Assembly: GCA_021647145.1 (NCBI GenBank)
Contig: JAKIVF010000076.1
Span: 1-16,991, forward strand
Reading direction: 5' to 3'
DNA: 16,991 nucleotides
Source of the DNA: Methylococcaceae bacterium
Lineage (GTDB): Bacteria > Pseudomonadota > Gammaproteobacteria > Methylococcales > Methylomonadaceae
Shown: one piece after another, positions 1-7,094 of the stretch
Layout of the letters: the number at the start of each line of letters is the position of its first letter
Numbering within the stretch: position 1 is the stretch's first letter
The notes under the pieces: model-generated
Told to the model about the DNA's origin: nothing
Seen by the model: only the letters and a program-made list of their open reading frames with translations
Database searches by the model: none
Position numbers and translations under genes: made by a program

Positions 1-195
1 CGCCAAGGGACAACGGAATCAAATAAGGAAACTTTTGCAGATAAAAAGGATAAGCCAACGCCGGCAAAAGAAAAACAAAATTCATCAATGGATAAGCCAA
101 AGACCGAGGCTACAATGATGCCAGAACAAAAGTCTTCAAATAATCAAACTGATTCAGCGAAAACTGAGGCTGTTTCAGATAAAGTTAAACCTTAA
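1..195 (+). CDS. hemX: C-terminal tail of a HemX-like protein (partial, 5' end outside window)
   Basis: An open frame enters from the left edge in frame 1 and stops with TAA at 193-195, giving 64 visible residues. The peptide is low-complexity and hydrophilic, rich in Lys, Glu, Thr, Ser and Pro, with no recognisable domain. It fits the disordered tail that follows the folded part of some HemX proteins (inner-membrane proteins often misnamed uroporphyrinogen-III C-methyltransferase). The name rests almost wholly on context: hemY starts 15 bases downstream, and hemX-hemY is the usual gammaproteobacterial order. The tail alone could belong to another protein. Confidence 0.6.
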   Translation, partial: RQGTTESNKETFADKKDKPTPAKEKQNSSMDKPKTEATMMPEQKSSNNQTDSAKTEAVSDKVKP

Positions 196-210
196 GCGAG
201 AGAAGATAGT

Positions 211-1443
211 ATGAAAAAAATCATTTATTTTCTGGTTGCTTTAAGTATTGCTATTCTTGCGGCCTATTTTGTTAATAATTGGATATCGCAATATGATAAC
301 CCTGGTTATGTCCTGATGGGGCTTGGTCATTGGTCATTAGAAACATCGCTACTTGTTTTTCTAGTTGCAATGGCTATTGGTTTTCTTCTTCTTTATACTT
401 TTTTTAGACTTTTAGGTGTGTTATTACGCTTACCAGGAAAAATTAAAAGTAAAGGCAAGAACGTTAAATTTAATCGTTCTCAAGAAGCCTTAATATCTGG
501 TCTGGTAGATTCTGCCGAAGGTAATTGGGAAAAGGCAGAAAAAACCTTGATTAAACATGCTTCAAATAGTGGAGCACCTTTACTTCATTATTTAACGGCG
601 GCAAGAGCGGCACAATCGCGTGGCGCAATAGAAAAAAGAGATGAATACTTAAGAAAGGCCACAAATGAGTCTGGTGAAACAGATATTGCTGTAGGTCTTA
701 CCCAGGCAGAATTACATTTGGACTCAAACCAATTTGATCAGGCTTTAGAAGCATTAACTAATTTGCAATCCATAGACCCTAAGCATGCCAGTGTTTTAAA
801 AATGTTACATCAAACGTATCATAAAATTGGGGACTGGGAAGGCATGCGTGCATTAATTCCTTCGCTGCATCAAAATAAAGTGATGCTAGAAGCTGAAGTT
901 AAATTGCTTGAAAGTGAAACCTATAGCCGGTTATTAAAACAAGCTGCGAAACAAAAGGATGCAAAAAAAATTCAGGAACTCTGGATCGATATTCCTTCAC
1001 ATATTAAATCAACTCAAGGGATTACAATAATATATTTCGCTGCTCTGATTGAAGCAAACGCGGGAGCTACAATAGAAGAAGAAATGGCAAATTCCATTGT
1101 TAAAAATTGGGATGAAACAGTATTGGTTATCTATGGAAACATAGAGTCAGATGACTATCAAAAACAATTACAAACAGCTGAGCAATGGTTATCAATTCAT
1201 TCAAACAATGCGGTTTTACTAAGAGTGTTAGGAAAAATTAGCATAAAATGTAATGAAATGGAAAAAGCAGAACAGTATTTAACCAAGAGTGTTGGAATAG
1301 AACCGACTGTGGCGGCTTACCAACTTTTAGGTGATGTACTTATTAAAAAAGGTGATATCCATAAAGCGAGTGAAAGTTATAAAAAAGGTTTAGAGTTAGC
1401 ATCTAGTGAGATTGTTAGTCAGGTCGAAAGTATTTCAGAGTAA
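211..1443 (+). CDS. hemY: HemY, membrane-anchored TPR protein of the haem biosynthesis cluster
   Basis: The 410-residue length is normal for proteobacterial HemY. Two hydrophobic segments lie near the N-terminus (about residues 5-23 and 43-68), followed by a Lys/Arg-rich stretch. The rest is helical TPR-like sequence, clearest around residues 160-215 and 335-400 (A-E-x-x-L and L-G-x-x-x-x-K-G-D patterns). The family is an inner-membrane protein thought to assist late haem synthesis; its exact role is unsettled, and it is unrelated to the Bacillus protoporphyrinogen oxidase of the same name. A purine-rich GAGAGAAG stretch upstream supports the ATG at 211. It sits 15 bases after the HemX-like tail and 16 bases before lipB, so it is probably in the same transcript. 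Confidence 0.88.
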   Translation: MKKIIYFLVALSIAILAAYFVNNWISQYDNPGYVLMGLGHWSLETSLLVFLVAMAIGFLLLYTFFRLLGVLLRLPGKIKSKGKNVKFNRSQEALISGLVDSAEGNWEKAEKTLIKHASNSGAPLLHYLTAARAAQSRGAIEKRDEYLRKATNESGETDIAVGLTQAELHLDSNQFDQALEALTNLQSIDPKHASVLKMLHQTYHKIGDWEGMRALIPSLHQNKVMLEAEVKLLESETYSRLLKQAAKQKDAKKIQELWIDIPSHIKSTQGITIIYFAALIEANAGATIEEEMANSIVKNWDETVLVIYGNIESDDYQKQLQTAEQWLSIHSNNAVLLRVLGKISIKCNEMEKAEQYLTKSVGIEPTVAAYQLLGDVLIKKGDIHKASESYKKGLELASSEIVSQVESISE

Positions 1444-1459
1444 AAAACATTTATAAATA

Positions 1460-2071
1460 ATGCAAACAGTTTTAAGACAGTTAAGACTGGTGGATTATGA
1501 ATCAGTCTGGAGAGAAATGCAGGCTTTTACTCTTGAGAGGAGTAAAGAAACAGTTGATGAAATATGGATAGTAGAACACAACCCTGTTTACACGTTGGGT
1601 CTTAGTGCTAAACGAGAGCACCTACTTCATACTGAAAAAAAAATTCCGGTTATTAAAACAGACCGAGGGGGCCAAGTAACTTACCATGGACATGGTCAGT
1701 TAGTTATTTATCCTCTACTGGATATAGAAAGATTGAATATTAGTGTCAGGCAGATCGTAACGATACTTGAAAATGCGATGATTGCAACATTGTCTCAATA
1801 TGGAGTTAAGTCTGAAGCAAAGGCTGATGCTCCTGGGGTTTATATCAACAATAAAAAAATTGGTTCTGTTGGATTAAGAGTTAAAAGAGGTTGTTGTTAT
1901 CATGGGTTGAGCTTTAATAATAATATGGATTTATCACCTTTTGATCATATTAACACCTGTGGCTTTCCGTCTTTAGAAGTGACTCAACTTTCTGATTTAA
2001 AAGTGAATGTAAAAACTTATGAATTAGCTATACCTATTGTCCATTCTATTTTACAAGCAATAAAAAAATGA
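1460..2071 (+). CDS. lipB: LipB, octanoyl-[acyl-carrier-protein]:protein octanoyltransferase
   Basis: LipB moves the octanoyl group from acyl-carrier protein to lipoyl domains of 2-oxoacid dehydrogenases and of glycine cleavage H protein, the first step of endogenous lipoate synthesis in the cytoplasm. The family signature RGGQVTYHGHGQ is at residues 69-80. The catalytic Lys (K133, in NKKIGSVG) and catalytic Cys (C167, in NTCGF) are both present, as is the RRGC-type motif (KRGC, 142-145). The 203-residue length is normal. The ATG at 1460 has only a weak ribosome binding site. The stop overlaps the lipA start by four bases (ATGA), indicating translational coupling of the two lipoate genes. Confidence 0.95.
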   Translation: MQTVLRQLRLVDYESVWREMQAFTLERSKETVDEIWIVEHNPVYTLGLSAKREHLLHTEKKIPVIKTDRGGQVTYHGHGQLVIYPLLDIERLNISVRQIVTILENAMIATLSQYGVKSEAKADAPGVYINNKKIGSVGLRVKRGCCYHGLSFNNNMDLSPFDHINTCGFPSLEVTQLSDLKVNVKTYELAIPIVHSILQAIKK

Positions 2072-3024
2072 ATTTAAAAGCACCTTCAAGAGCAACGCCA
2101 GAAACGCATCAGCGGAATGCTGAAAAACTGGCAAGAATACCGATAAAGGTTGAGACCAATGGTGAGGTTTTACGAAAACCCGATTGGATTCGAGTGAAAA
2201 TTTCTACGAATAAAAAAATAACGCGGATCAAAAAAACCTTAAGGGAAAATAATCTACATACTGTTTGTGAAGAAGCAGCTTGCCCTAATTTGGCAGAATG
2301 TTTTAGTCATGGAACGGCAACTTTTATGATTATGGGCGATATTTGTACTCGCCGCTGCCCTTTTTGCGATGTCGCGCATGGTAAGCCTCAGCCATTAGAT
2401 CAGCAAGAACCCTTGAACTTGGCAAAAACAATTAAAGCAATGTCTTTAAACTATGTCGTTATTACCTCGGTAGATCGTGATGATTTAAGGGATGGTGGAG
2501 CCGGACATTTTACAGATTGTATACAGGCCATTCACAAACATTCTCCAAAAACTAAAATTGAAGTACTCGTTCCTGATTTTCGTGGCCGCATGGATAAAGC
2601 ACTGGAGATATTACGACAGCAACCTAGCGATGTGTTTAATCATAATTTGGAAACAGTGCCTCGATTGTACAAACAAGCTAGGCCGGGGGCAAAATATGAG
2701 GAATCATTGGCTTTATTAAAAAAATATAAAGAACTTTTGCCTCAAGCGAATACAAAATCAGGCCTAATGTTAGGTCTTGGTGAACAAGAGGATGAAGTGA
2801 ATAAGGTAATGAAAGATCTGCGAGAACATGGATGTAGTATGTTGACATTAGGCCAATATTTACAACCAAGTAAAGATCATCTGCCAGTTAAAGAATATAT
2901 TACACCGAAACAATTTGACCGCTATGCCGTAATGGCAAAAAAAATAGGGTTTGATAATGTAGCAAGTGCACCGCTAGTACGATCTTCATATCATGCGGAT
3001 CATCAGGCTAAAGAATTATTATAA
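2068..3024 (+). CDS. lipA: LipA, lipoyl synthase (radical SAM)
   Basis: LipA inserts two sulfur atoms into the protein-bound octanoyl chain made by LipB. Both iron-sulfur sites are visible. The auxiliary-cluster cysteines are C67, C72 and C78 (CEEAACPNLAEC), and the radical SAM cysteines are C93, C97 and C100 (CTRRCPFC). The C-terminal R-S-S-Y motif, which contributes the conserved Ser ligand of the auxiliary cluster, is present near residue 306. The 318-residue length is typical. The ATG overlaps the lipB stop. The first 45 residues are a variable extension ahead of the conserved KPDWIR motif, as in other gammaproteobacterial LipA. The gene ends 29 bases from a convergent reverse gene. Confidence 0.97.
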   Translation: MNLKAPSRATPETHQRNAEKLARIPIKVETNGEVLRKPDWIRVKISTNKKITRIKKTLRENNLHTVCEEAACPNLAECFSHGTATFMIMGDICTRRCPFCDVAHGKPQPLDQQEPLNLAKTIKAMSLNYVVITSVDRDDLRDGGAGHFTDCIQAIHKHSPKTKIEVLVPDFRGRMDKALEILRQQPSDVFNHNLETVPRLYKQARPGAKYEESLALLKKYKELLPQANTKSGLMLGLGEQEDEVNKVMKDLREHGCSMLTLGQYLQPSKDHLPVKEYITPKQFDRYAVMAKKIGFDNVASAPLVRSSYHADHQAKELL

Positions 3025-3051
3025 CAACAAGGGTAAATCTGATTATATACG

Positions 3052-3079
3052 AGTTAGTATTCTTCGGGCTTTACTAACT
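3052..3079 (+). terminator. possible weak terminator hairpin after lipA
   Basis: Perfect 8-base arms (AGTTAGTA at 3052-3059, TACTAACT at 3072-3079) flank a 12-base loop. A short T run follows within six bases on the + strand (about 3081-3086). The hairpin overlaps the last codons of the convergent reverse gene. The stem is AT-rich and the T tract short, so termination would be weak. Confidence 0.35.
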
Positions 3080-3731
3080 GATTTTTAAGAGGGTTAATAA
3101 ATTGCTTTTCACTATTAGGATGCCAGACAGGATGCTTGTCCATAATAAAAATAAATAATGGTGAATTAATATGCTTATTCAGCCATTGCCCTACTTTTTT
3201 ATATTCTGAACAGGTAAACCAATCATTATTTACATTAGCAAATTGTCGAATAAAAGGAAAAATTGCTATATCAGCAAGGGTGCATTTTTCGCTACAAAGA
3301 AAATTCTGTTTATAAAGCCTATTCTCTAATTCAAATAAAAAAAGCTCTGCTTTTTCACGATAATACCTTTCATTTTTTTCAGGATAACGAGCAGCATATT
3401 TATAACGATCAAGATAATGTTTAAACTCGTTATCATTCCATTGAATCAAATGATTTATATCTTCAGACAAATCATTCGATAACCAGTCAAATGGATCATG
3501 TAAAGATAAAGCCCAACGTATAATATCCAGACTTTCATCTAGAACTTTTTTATCGGGTAATAATAAAACTGGAACTGTTCCTTTGGGAGAAATATTCAGT
3601 AATTGCTGCGGTTTATTGCGTAAGACCACTTCTCGAAGCTCGACTGTTAATCCCGACGTCACAATGGCAAGTCGCGCCCTTATTGCATAAGGGCATCTGC
3701 GGAAACTATAAAGAATAGGGGGAGATTTCAT
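3054..3731 (-). CDS. Glutathione S-transferase family protein
   Basis: The 225-residue protein has a thioredoxin-fold N-terminus beginning PPILYSFRRCPYAIRARLA. The Cys-Pro-Tyr motif at C13-P14-Y15 sits where glutaredoxin-like GSTs carry their catalytic Cys. The G-x-V-P-V-L stretch near residues 51-56 provides the cis-Pro, and the following L-D-E-S-x-x-I matches the GSH gamma-glutamyl binding E-S of GSTs. The C-terminal half (about 90-210) is helical, with a LADIAIFPFIRQF motif like the GST-C N-capping box. The family uses glutathione for thiol transfer or conjugation; the substrate cannot be told. The ATG lacks a good ribosome binding site. The gene lies 39 bases downstream of the small CxxC gene on the same strand and may be cotranscribed with it. 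Confidence 0.8.
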   Translation of the reverse strand: MKSPPILYSFRRCPYAIRARLAIVTSGLTVELREVVLRNKPQQLLNISPKGTVPVLLLPDKKVLDESLDIIRWALSLHDPFDWLSNDLSEDINHLIQWNDNEFKHYLDRYKYAARYPEKNERYYREKAELFLFELENRLYKQNFLCSEKCTLADIAIFPFIRQFANVNNDWFTCSEYKKVGQWLNKHINSPLFIFIMDKHPVWHPNSEKQFINPLKNQLVKPEEY

Positions 3732-3770
3732 CTGGCTATTTTATGAGTATTTACATCTTGCTGGAAATAC

Positions 3771-4010
3771 TTAAAGATCATCATCTTTAGATGAATTATT
3801 ATTTTTGCAGTAAGGGCAACAATGTTGACCAGTGGAATCAATAATCCAGCCATTTTCTAAAGCTGCACTTAAACTACCATCAAACCAAAACCGACCATCA
3901 CAAATACGTCTACCATTACGGTTATCTTCCCTTGGGCCGCGACGAAATTCAATTGTTCTAATTAATTGTGGATTACAAGTGTCACAAAAAATAAAAGATC
4001 TAATACTCAT
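3771..4010 (-). CDS. Small CxxC-pair (possible zinc-ribbon) protein, function unknown
   Basis: I do not recognise this 79-residue protein. It has CxxC at C9-C12 and a second pair in CCPYC (C65-C68), plus C37 and C64. This spacing suits a zinc ribbon or rubredoxin-like knuckle. The middle contains an Arg-rich stretch (RRGPREDNRNGRR, about 23-35) and an aromatic segment (GRFWFDGSLSAALENGW). The tail is acidic and probably disordered. There is no signal peptide or membrane segment, so it is likely cytosolic. The paired Cys motifs and the clear codon-like structure make it more credible than the antisense frame opposite it. The start ATG has no strong ribosome binding site. It is divergent from mshA and upstream of the GST-like gene. 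Confidence 0.65.
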   Translation of the reverse strand: MSIRSFIFCDTCNPQLIRTIEFRRGPREDNRNGRRICDGRFWFDGSLSAALENGWIIDSTGQHCCPYCKNNNSSKDDDL

Positions 4011-4049
4011 GGTTGTTTTTTATAAAAAGCCAGCTAAAAAGAGGGTCGG

Positions 4050-4076
4050 TTCACAATTATAACCAAAAAACATAAT
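4050..4076 (+). promoter_or_regulatory. candidate sigma-70-like promoter for the msh operon
   Basis: TTCACA (4050-4055) resembles a -35 box. CATAAT (4071-4076) resembles a -10 box, with a short 15-base spacer. It would place a transcript start about 70 bases before mshA, so the leader would include the hairpin at 4084-4123. It was found by eye only and the spacing is suboptimal. Confidence 0.25.
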
Positions 4077-4083
4077 CCCTACT

Positions 4084-4123
4084 CATACTAAATAGACTTT
4101 CTACTAGACTGGGAGAAAGTATG
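4084..4123 (+). promoter_or_regulatory. inverted repeats in the mshA leader
   Basis: Two nested dyads are present. ACTTTCT (4096-4102) pairs with AGAAAGT (4114-4120) perfectly over 7 bases with an 11-base loop. CATACT (4084-4089) pairs with AGTATG (4118-4123) perfectly over 6 bases. The two share the AGT at 4118-4120, so they compete or form one bulged stem. They lie in the 146-base divergent spacer upstream of mshA and could act as an operator or as a leader RNA structure. Confidence 0.35.
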
Positions 4124-4145
4124 AAGTATTTTGATTTTAAAATTT

Positions 4146-4151
4146 AGGAGA
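4146..4151 (+). promoter_or_regulatory. strong ribosome binding site of mshA
   Basis: AGGAGA lies five bases before the ATG at 4157. This is the best Shine-Dalgarno match among the forward genes of this half of the window, in keeping with high expression of a major pilin. Most neighbouring genes have poor sites. Confidence 0.7.
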
Positions 4152-4156
4152 AAGAG

Positions 4157-4615
4157 ATGTTAAAAAATAAGCAGCAGGGCTTTACATTAATTGAATTGGT
4201 CATGGTTATTGTTATTTTAGGAATTTTAGCGGCTACAGCTTTGCCAAAATTTGTTGGCTTGGAGCGGTCAGCTAAAATTTCTTCTTTAAAAGGGATGAAA
4301 AGTAGTCTTCAATCAGCAGCAACAATGATTCATGCCCAAGCGATGATTGATGGTGTAGGGGCAACAGCAGGATGGGTAGATACCAATAATAATGGTACTA
4401 CGTCCAATGCAGATGGTGATGTTTATACTGTTTTTTTATATCCAAGAGCTAATTATCTTAAAAATGCTGTGGAGTTAGATGGATTTACTATTGTTGCAAA
4501 TAACACTTTAGCTCAAATTAGATTAAATGGTGTTGATGGTTGTGAGGTTCAATATACTTCAGCAACAAGTGGATCTGTAGGACCGACTTATGTTATTGAT
4601 GATACTGCTTGTTAA
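4157..4615 (+). CDS. mshA: MshA-like major pilin (type IV pilin, MSHA family)
   Basis: The short leader MLKNKQQG ends in the prepilin peptidase site G8|FTLIELV, with the conserved Glu at mature position 5. A long hydrophobic helix follows (about residues 9-32). The globular domain contains a Gly/Asn/Asp-rich loop (TNNNGTTSNADGD) and two C-terminal cysteines (C129 approximately, and the last residue C152) that could form the usual disulfide loop. The 152-residue length is normal for a type IVa-like MSHA pilin. The protein is cleaved and N-methylated by PilD, then polymerised in the periplasm. It is the first gene of the run and is followed by a 92-base gap before mshC, fitting a major pilin expressed above the minor pilins. 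Confidence 0.88.
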   Translation: MLKNKQQGFTLIELVMVIVILGILAATALPKFVGLERSAKISSLKGMKSSLQSAATMIHAQAMIDGVGATAGWVDTNNNGTTSNADGDVYTVFLYPRANYLKNAVELDGFTIVANNTLAQIRLNGVDGCEVQYTSATSGSVGPTYVIDDTAC

Positions 4616-4629
4616 TTGAACTCTATTGG

Positions 4630-4649
4630 CTTTCATCTTAAGCTGAAAG
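4630..4649 (+). terminator. hairpin between mshA and mshC (possible attenuator or mRNA stabiliser)
   Basis: CTTTCA (4630-4635) and TGAAAG (4644-4649) form a perfect 6-base stem around an 8-base loop, 14 bases after the mshA stop. Only three T bases follow. It could partly stop transcription or protect the 3' end of mshA RNA and so raise major over minor pilin levels. The function is inferred from position alone. Confidence 0.3.
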
Positions 4650-4707
4650 GTTTAGACTAATTTTGGCTTGAATGTGTAATGGTAGAAACAATAGTGTCTT
4701 TATTTAT

Positions 4708-5190
4708 ATGATCAAAAAACAACTAGCAGGATTCACATTAGTTGAATTAGTCATGATGCTTGTTATATTAAGTGTGATTTCTGCTACTGCAATACCCCAT
4801 TTTTTTGATAAAAATGTTTTTGCTGAACGCGCTTTTTTTGATGATGTTTTGCATGCTGTTCAATACGCACAAAAACTTTCAGTAGCAACGGAGTGCACTG
4901 TTAGGGTTTCTGTATCATCAAATAGTTATACCTTATCAAGACGAGGAACAGCAAGTAGCCCTAAATGCCCTGCAACAGGTACTATTTATGCTTTGGATAT
5001 TCCACACCCTAGTACAGGAGAAAGTAGCTATTCTGGCAGTGAAAAGGATATTACTTTAACCAGTTCTTCAACACCTTTTTATTTTTATTCTTCAGGTTCT
5101 TCATCGGCAGATGTGACATTAACCGTAAATGGATTTAGAACAATTAGCGTCATTGCTGAAACGGGATTTGTCTATGATAGCACTCCTTAA
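4708..5190 (+). CDS. mshC: MshC-like minor pilin (pseudopilin)
   Basis: The ATG at 4708 is chosen because it gives a short prepilin leader (MIKKQLAG) directly before the cleavage site G|FTLVELVMM. An in-frame ATG at 4672 would add 12 residues, giving an unusually long leader. Neither has a good ribosome binding site. After the hydrophobic helix comes AERAFFDDVLHAVQYAQKL, the helical segment typical of MshC/GspH-type minor pilins, then a Ser/Thr-rich beta domain. From the chosen start the protein has 160 residues. Minor pilins prime or cap the pilus. The end overlaps the probable mshD start by 17 bases, so the genes are coupled. Confidence 0.8.
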   Translation: MIKKQLAGFTLVELVMMLVILSVISATAIPHFFDKNVFAERAFFDDVLHAVQYAQKLSVATECTVRVSVSSNSYTLSRRGTASSPKCPATGTIYALDIPHPSTGESSYSGSEKDITLTSSSTPFYFYSSGSSSADVTLTVNGFRTISVIAETGFVYDSTP

Positions 5191-5575
5191 AAAGCAAAGC
5201 GGTACCTCGTTAATTGAGTTGGTTTTCTCCATTATTATTATCAGTATTTCGTTAACGGGAATACTATCAGTGATGACTCAAACTATTAGTCATAGTGCTG
5301 ATCCTATTGTTCAGTTTAAGGCAATTACCATTGCTGAATCTTATTTAGAAAAAACTTTATCAAAAACATACAGTAATATAACCCTCGGAAATTTTAGTTA
5401 CACAGTCGATGGTTATATTATTTCGCTTTCTGTTTTGGCAGATACGGTAGCTGGGCAGGTTGTAAAAAAAGCAATAGTGAATGTTTCTGGTTTGGGTGTC
5501 AGTCTAGACTTAGTTGGTTATGCCGCTAATGAGGCTGGAAGTAATGTTATCTACAAAGCTGAAAAATATGAGTAG
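5174..5575 (+). CDS. mshD: MshD-like minor pilin
   Basis: The preferred start is the ATG at 5174, inside the end of mshC, which gives the leader MIALLKKQSG and a prepilin-type site G|TSLIELVFSII. The first mature residue is Thr rather than Phe, which occurs in minor pilins, and Glu at mature position 5 is kept. A longer in-frame ATG at 5129 would add 15 residues. The body carries SHSADPIVQFKAITIAESYLE, typical of MshD (the D-P-x-x-x-x-x-A-x-x-x-A-x-x-Y pattern near the helix end). The product has 133 residues, shorter than many MshD. It overlaps mshO by eight bases. Confidence 0.75.
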   Translation: MIALLKKQSGTSLIELVFSIIIISISLTGILSVMTQTISHSADPIVQFKAITIAESYLEKTLSKTYSNITLGNFSYTVDGYIISLSVLADTVAGQVVKKAIVNVSGLGVSLDLVGYAANEAGSNVIYKAEKYE

Positions 5576-6380
5576 ATTAACAACTAAAGGATTTACTTTA
5601 CTAGAGTTAATTATGGTAATAGTCATTGTTAGTATTTTAGCGACGATGACCACGGGTATTATTACCCAACCAGTTAAAAGTTATATTGATCTGGAAAGAC
5701 GGGCATTATTAGTTGGCACAGCCGAAATGGCACTAAGGCGAATGCAGCGGGATATTAGACAAGCATTGCCTGGTAGTATTCGAATAACGACGACGGCAAC
5801 CACGGCCTCGATAGAAATGTTGCACATTGTAGATGGTGGTCGTTATCGACATAAAATTTCAGCAATCCCCGATATTGCTTGTTCAACTACAGGGGACAAT
5901 GTTTTATTATTTGGTTCTTCAGATAGTTGTTTTGATGTGATTGGTCAATTAAATAATTTTACTAGTATTAATTTGTCAAATGACTGGTTGGTTTTTTCAG
6001 GCACTAATGCCTATACCATCAATAATAGAGTTGCTTTGAATAGTAGTACAACGTCTTCTAAAGTCCATTTTTCGAGCAAAAATTTTGCGCCCTCATTAGA
6101 GATTTCTCCATTTCGATTTTTTATTGTAGACACACCTATTACTTATCGTTGTGATTTGAGCAGTCATCAATTAGTTCGTTATAAAGGCTATAATATTTCA
6201 CCTTCTCAACCTAACCCTCCATCAGGAGGGGTTAGCGGTTTGCAAGCAAATAAAATAAGTAGTTGTACCTTTAATTATGATTCAGGTACAGCAATTGCGA
6301 CAATAAATCTTACTCTAAAAGATACTGCTGATGAGTCTATCAAATTGATAAGTCAGGTTCATATAGATAATTTGCCATGA
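5568..6380 (+). CDS. mshO: MshO-like minor pilin
   Basis: The ATG at 5568 lies within the mshD stop region (ATGAGTAG) and gives the leader MSRLTTKG before G|FTLLELIMV. An upstream in-frame ATG at 5514 would add 18 residues that fit no prepilin leader. After the helix comes LGTAEMALRRMQRDIRQALPGSIR-like sequence (here LVGTAEMALRRMQRDIRQAL), a hallmark of MshO/PilW-like large minor pilins. The product has 270 residues. The globular part contains four cysteines, in a Cys-Ser-Thr / Ser-Cys-Phe pair and a Tyr-Arg-Cys-Asp / Ser-Cys-Thr pair, plausible disulfides. A Pro/Gly-rich linker (PSQPNPPSGG) is encoded by a GC-rich hairpin. It overlaps mshP by four bases. Confidence 0.83.
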   Translation: MSRLTTKGFTLLELIMVIVIVSILATMTTGIITQPVKSYIDLERRALLVGTAEMALRRMQRDIRQALPGSIRITTTATTASIEMLHIVDGGRYRHKISAIPDIACSTTGDNVLLFGSSDSCFDVIGQLNNFTSINLSNDWLVFSGTNAYTINNRVALNSSTTSSKVHFSSKNFAPSLEISPFRFFIVDTPITYRCDLSSHQLVRYKGYNISPSQPNPPSGGVSGLQANKISSCTFNYDSGTAIATINLTLKDTADESIKLISQVHIDNLP

Positions 6381-6775
6381 AACAGCAGAGAGGTTTTTCC
6401 ATCATAATAGCTATTTTTATTTTAGTCGTACTTAGTTTACTAGGTGGATATATGGTAAAGCTAAGTGGAGTGCAACATACAACAGCATTAAATGTTATTC
6501 AAGGGGCAAAGGCATATCAAGCTGCTAAAGCAGGGATTAGCTGGTCTATAGCTAAAATTTCTTCCGGTGGTAATTGTAGTGATATTACCTCTGTATCACC
6601 TCTGAGCTTTACCGGGATTAATGGTTTTTCAGTTACATTAGACTGTAATAAACAGGTGGTTCCAGAAGATGGTGTTAATCTAAATGTTTTTTATATTACA
6701 GCGTTGAGTGAGTTTGGAGTTTATAACAGTGTTAGCTATATTTCTAGGGGCCTTGAAGTTTCTATTATTAAATAG
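6377..6775 (+). CDS. mshP: MshP-like pilus biogenesis protein
   Basis: The 132-residue protein starts MKQQRG|FSIIIAIFILVVLSLL. This N-terminal segment resembles PilX/MshP proteins, with a hydrophobic anchor but no Glu at mature position 5. The family motif follows as A-K-A-Y-Q-A-A-K-A-G-I-x-W, about residues 44-57. Two Cys (in GGNCSD and LDCNKQ) may pair. The ATG overlaps the mshO stop (ATGA). MshP is an accessory component of the MSHA pilus. It is the last gene of the run. The large mshQ gene that often follows is not present; a gap of about 320 bases comes next. Confidence 0.8.
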   Translation: MKQQRGFSIIIAIFILVVLSLLGGYMVKLSGVQHTTALNVIQGAKAYQAAKAGISWSIAKISSGGNCSDITSVSPLSFTGINGFSVTLDCNKQVVPEDGVNLNVFYITALSEFGVYNSVSYISRGLEVSIIK

Positions 6776-7094
6776 AGCTTGCTCGGTAAGTCTGTAGACC
6801 TGCTAGCAAAAAATGGATAACTATCTGTAATCAGTTGGTGTGTCATCATCATGGTATGTTATATCCTCGAACATAGCGATTAAAAAAACTTATCCTATTT
6901 TATAGTTCCGCGTTTAACTAGCTTTCTGGAATAAACAGGTAAGTGGAGTTTATAAATTTATTCCCCCTAATTTGTCATCTTAAGTGAACTCTCTCCTTTA
7001 TATTCTAGTCTGATAATAAGATAATATATAGTTATATACTTAAAAGGTAATTGATAAAATTTGTCAAACCTAGAGCCGAGGTTTTATTTTGAAG
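6776..7094. other. gene-free spacer after the msh operon
   Basis: I see no credible reading frame here on either strand. It holds a small compound hairpin directly after mshP (TTGCT 6779-6783 with AGCAA 6805-6809, and an inner GTCT-GT-AGAC at 6990-equivalent offset within 6790-6799) that is followed by A's rather than T's, so it is not a good terminator. Further on are a GATAAT at 7012-7017 that could be a -10 box, an imperfect palindrome at 7051-7067 (TTGATAAAATTTGTCAA), and the hairpin listed separately at 7066-7084. Confidence 0.5.
7066..7084 (+). promoter_or_regulatory. hairpin overlapping the ribosome binding site of the DUF2845-type gene
   Basis: AAACCT (7066-7071) and AGGTTT (7079-7084) form a perfect 6-base stem with a 7-base loop, followed by TATTTT. 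The only Shine-Dalgarno-like sequence for the next gene, GAGG at 7078-7081, lies in the right arm. The structure could limit translation or act as a weak terminator ahead of the gene. It is inferred from base pairing only. Confidence 0.35.

Noticed and set aside
3746..3771. Terminator hairpin between the CxxC gene and the GST-like gene
   Set aside because: The 7-base AGTATTT/AAATACT stem is real, but no T tract follows on the reverse strand and the genes are close enough to be cotranscribed.
3832..4062. A forward open frame opposite the small CxxC gene
   Set aside because: The translation has no recognisable motif, while the reverse frame has organised CxxC pairs.
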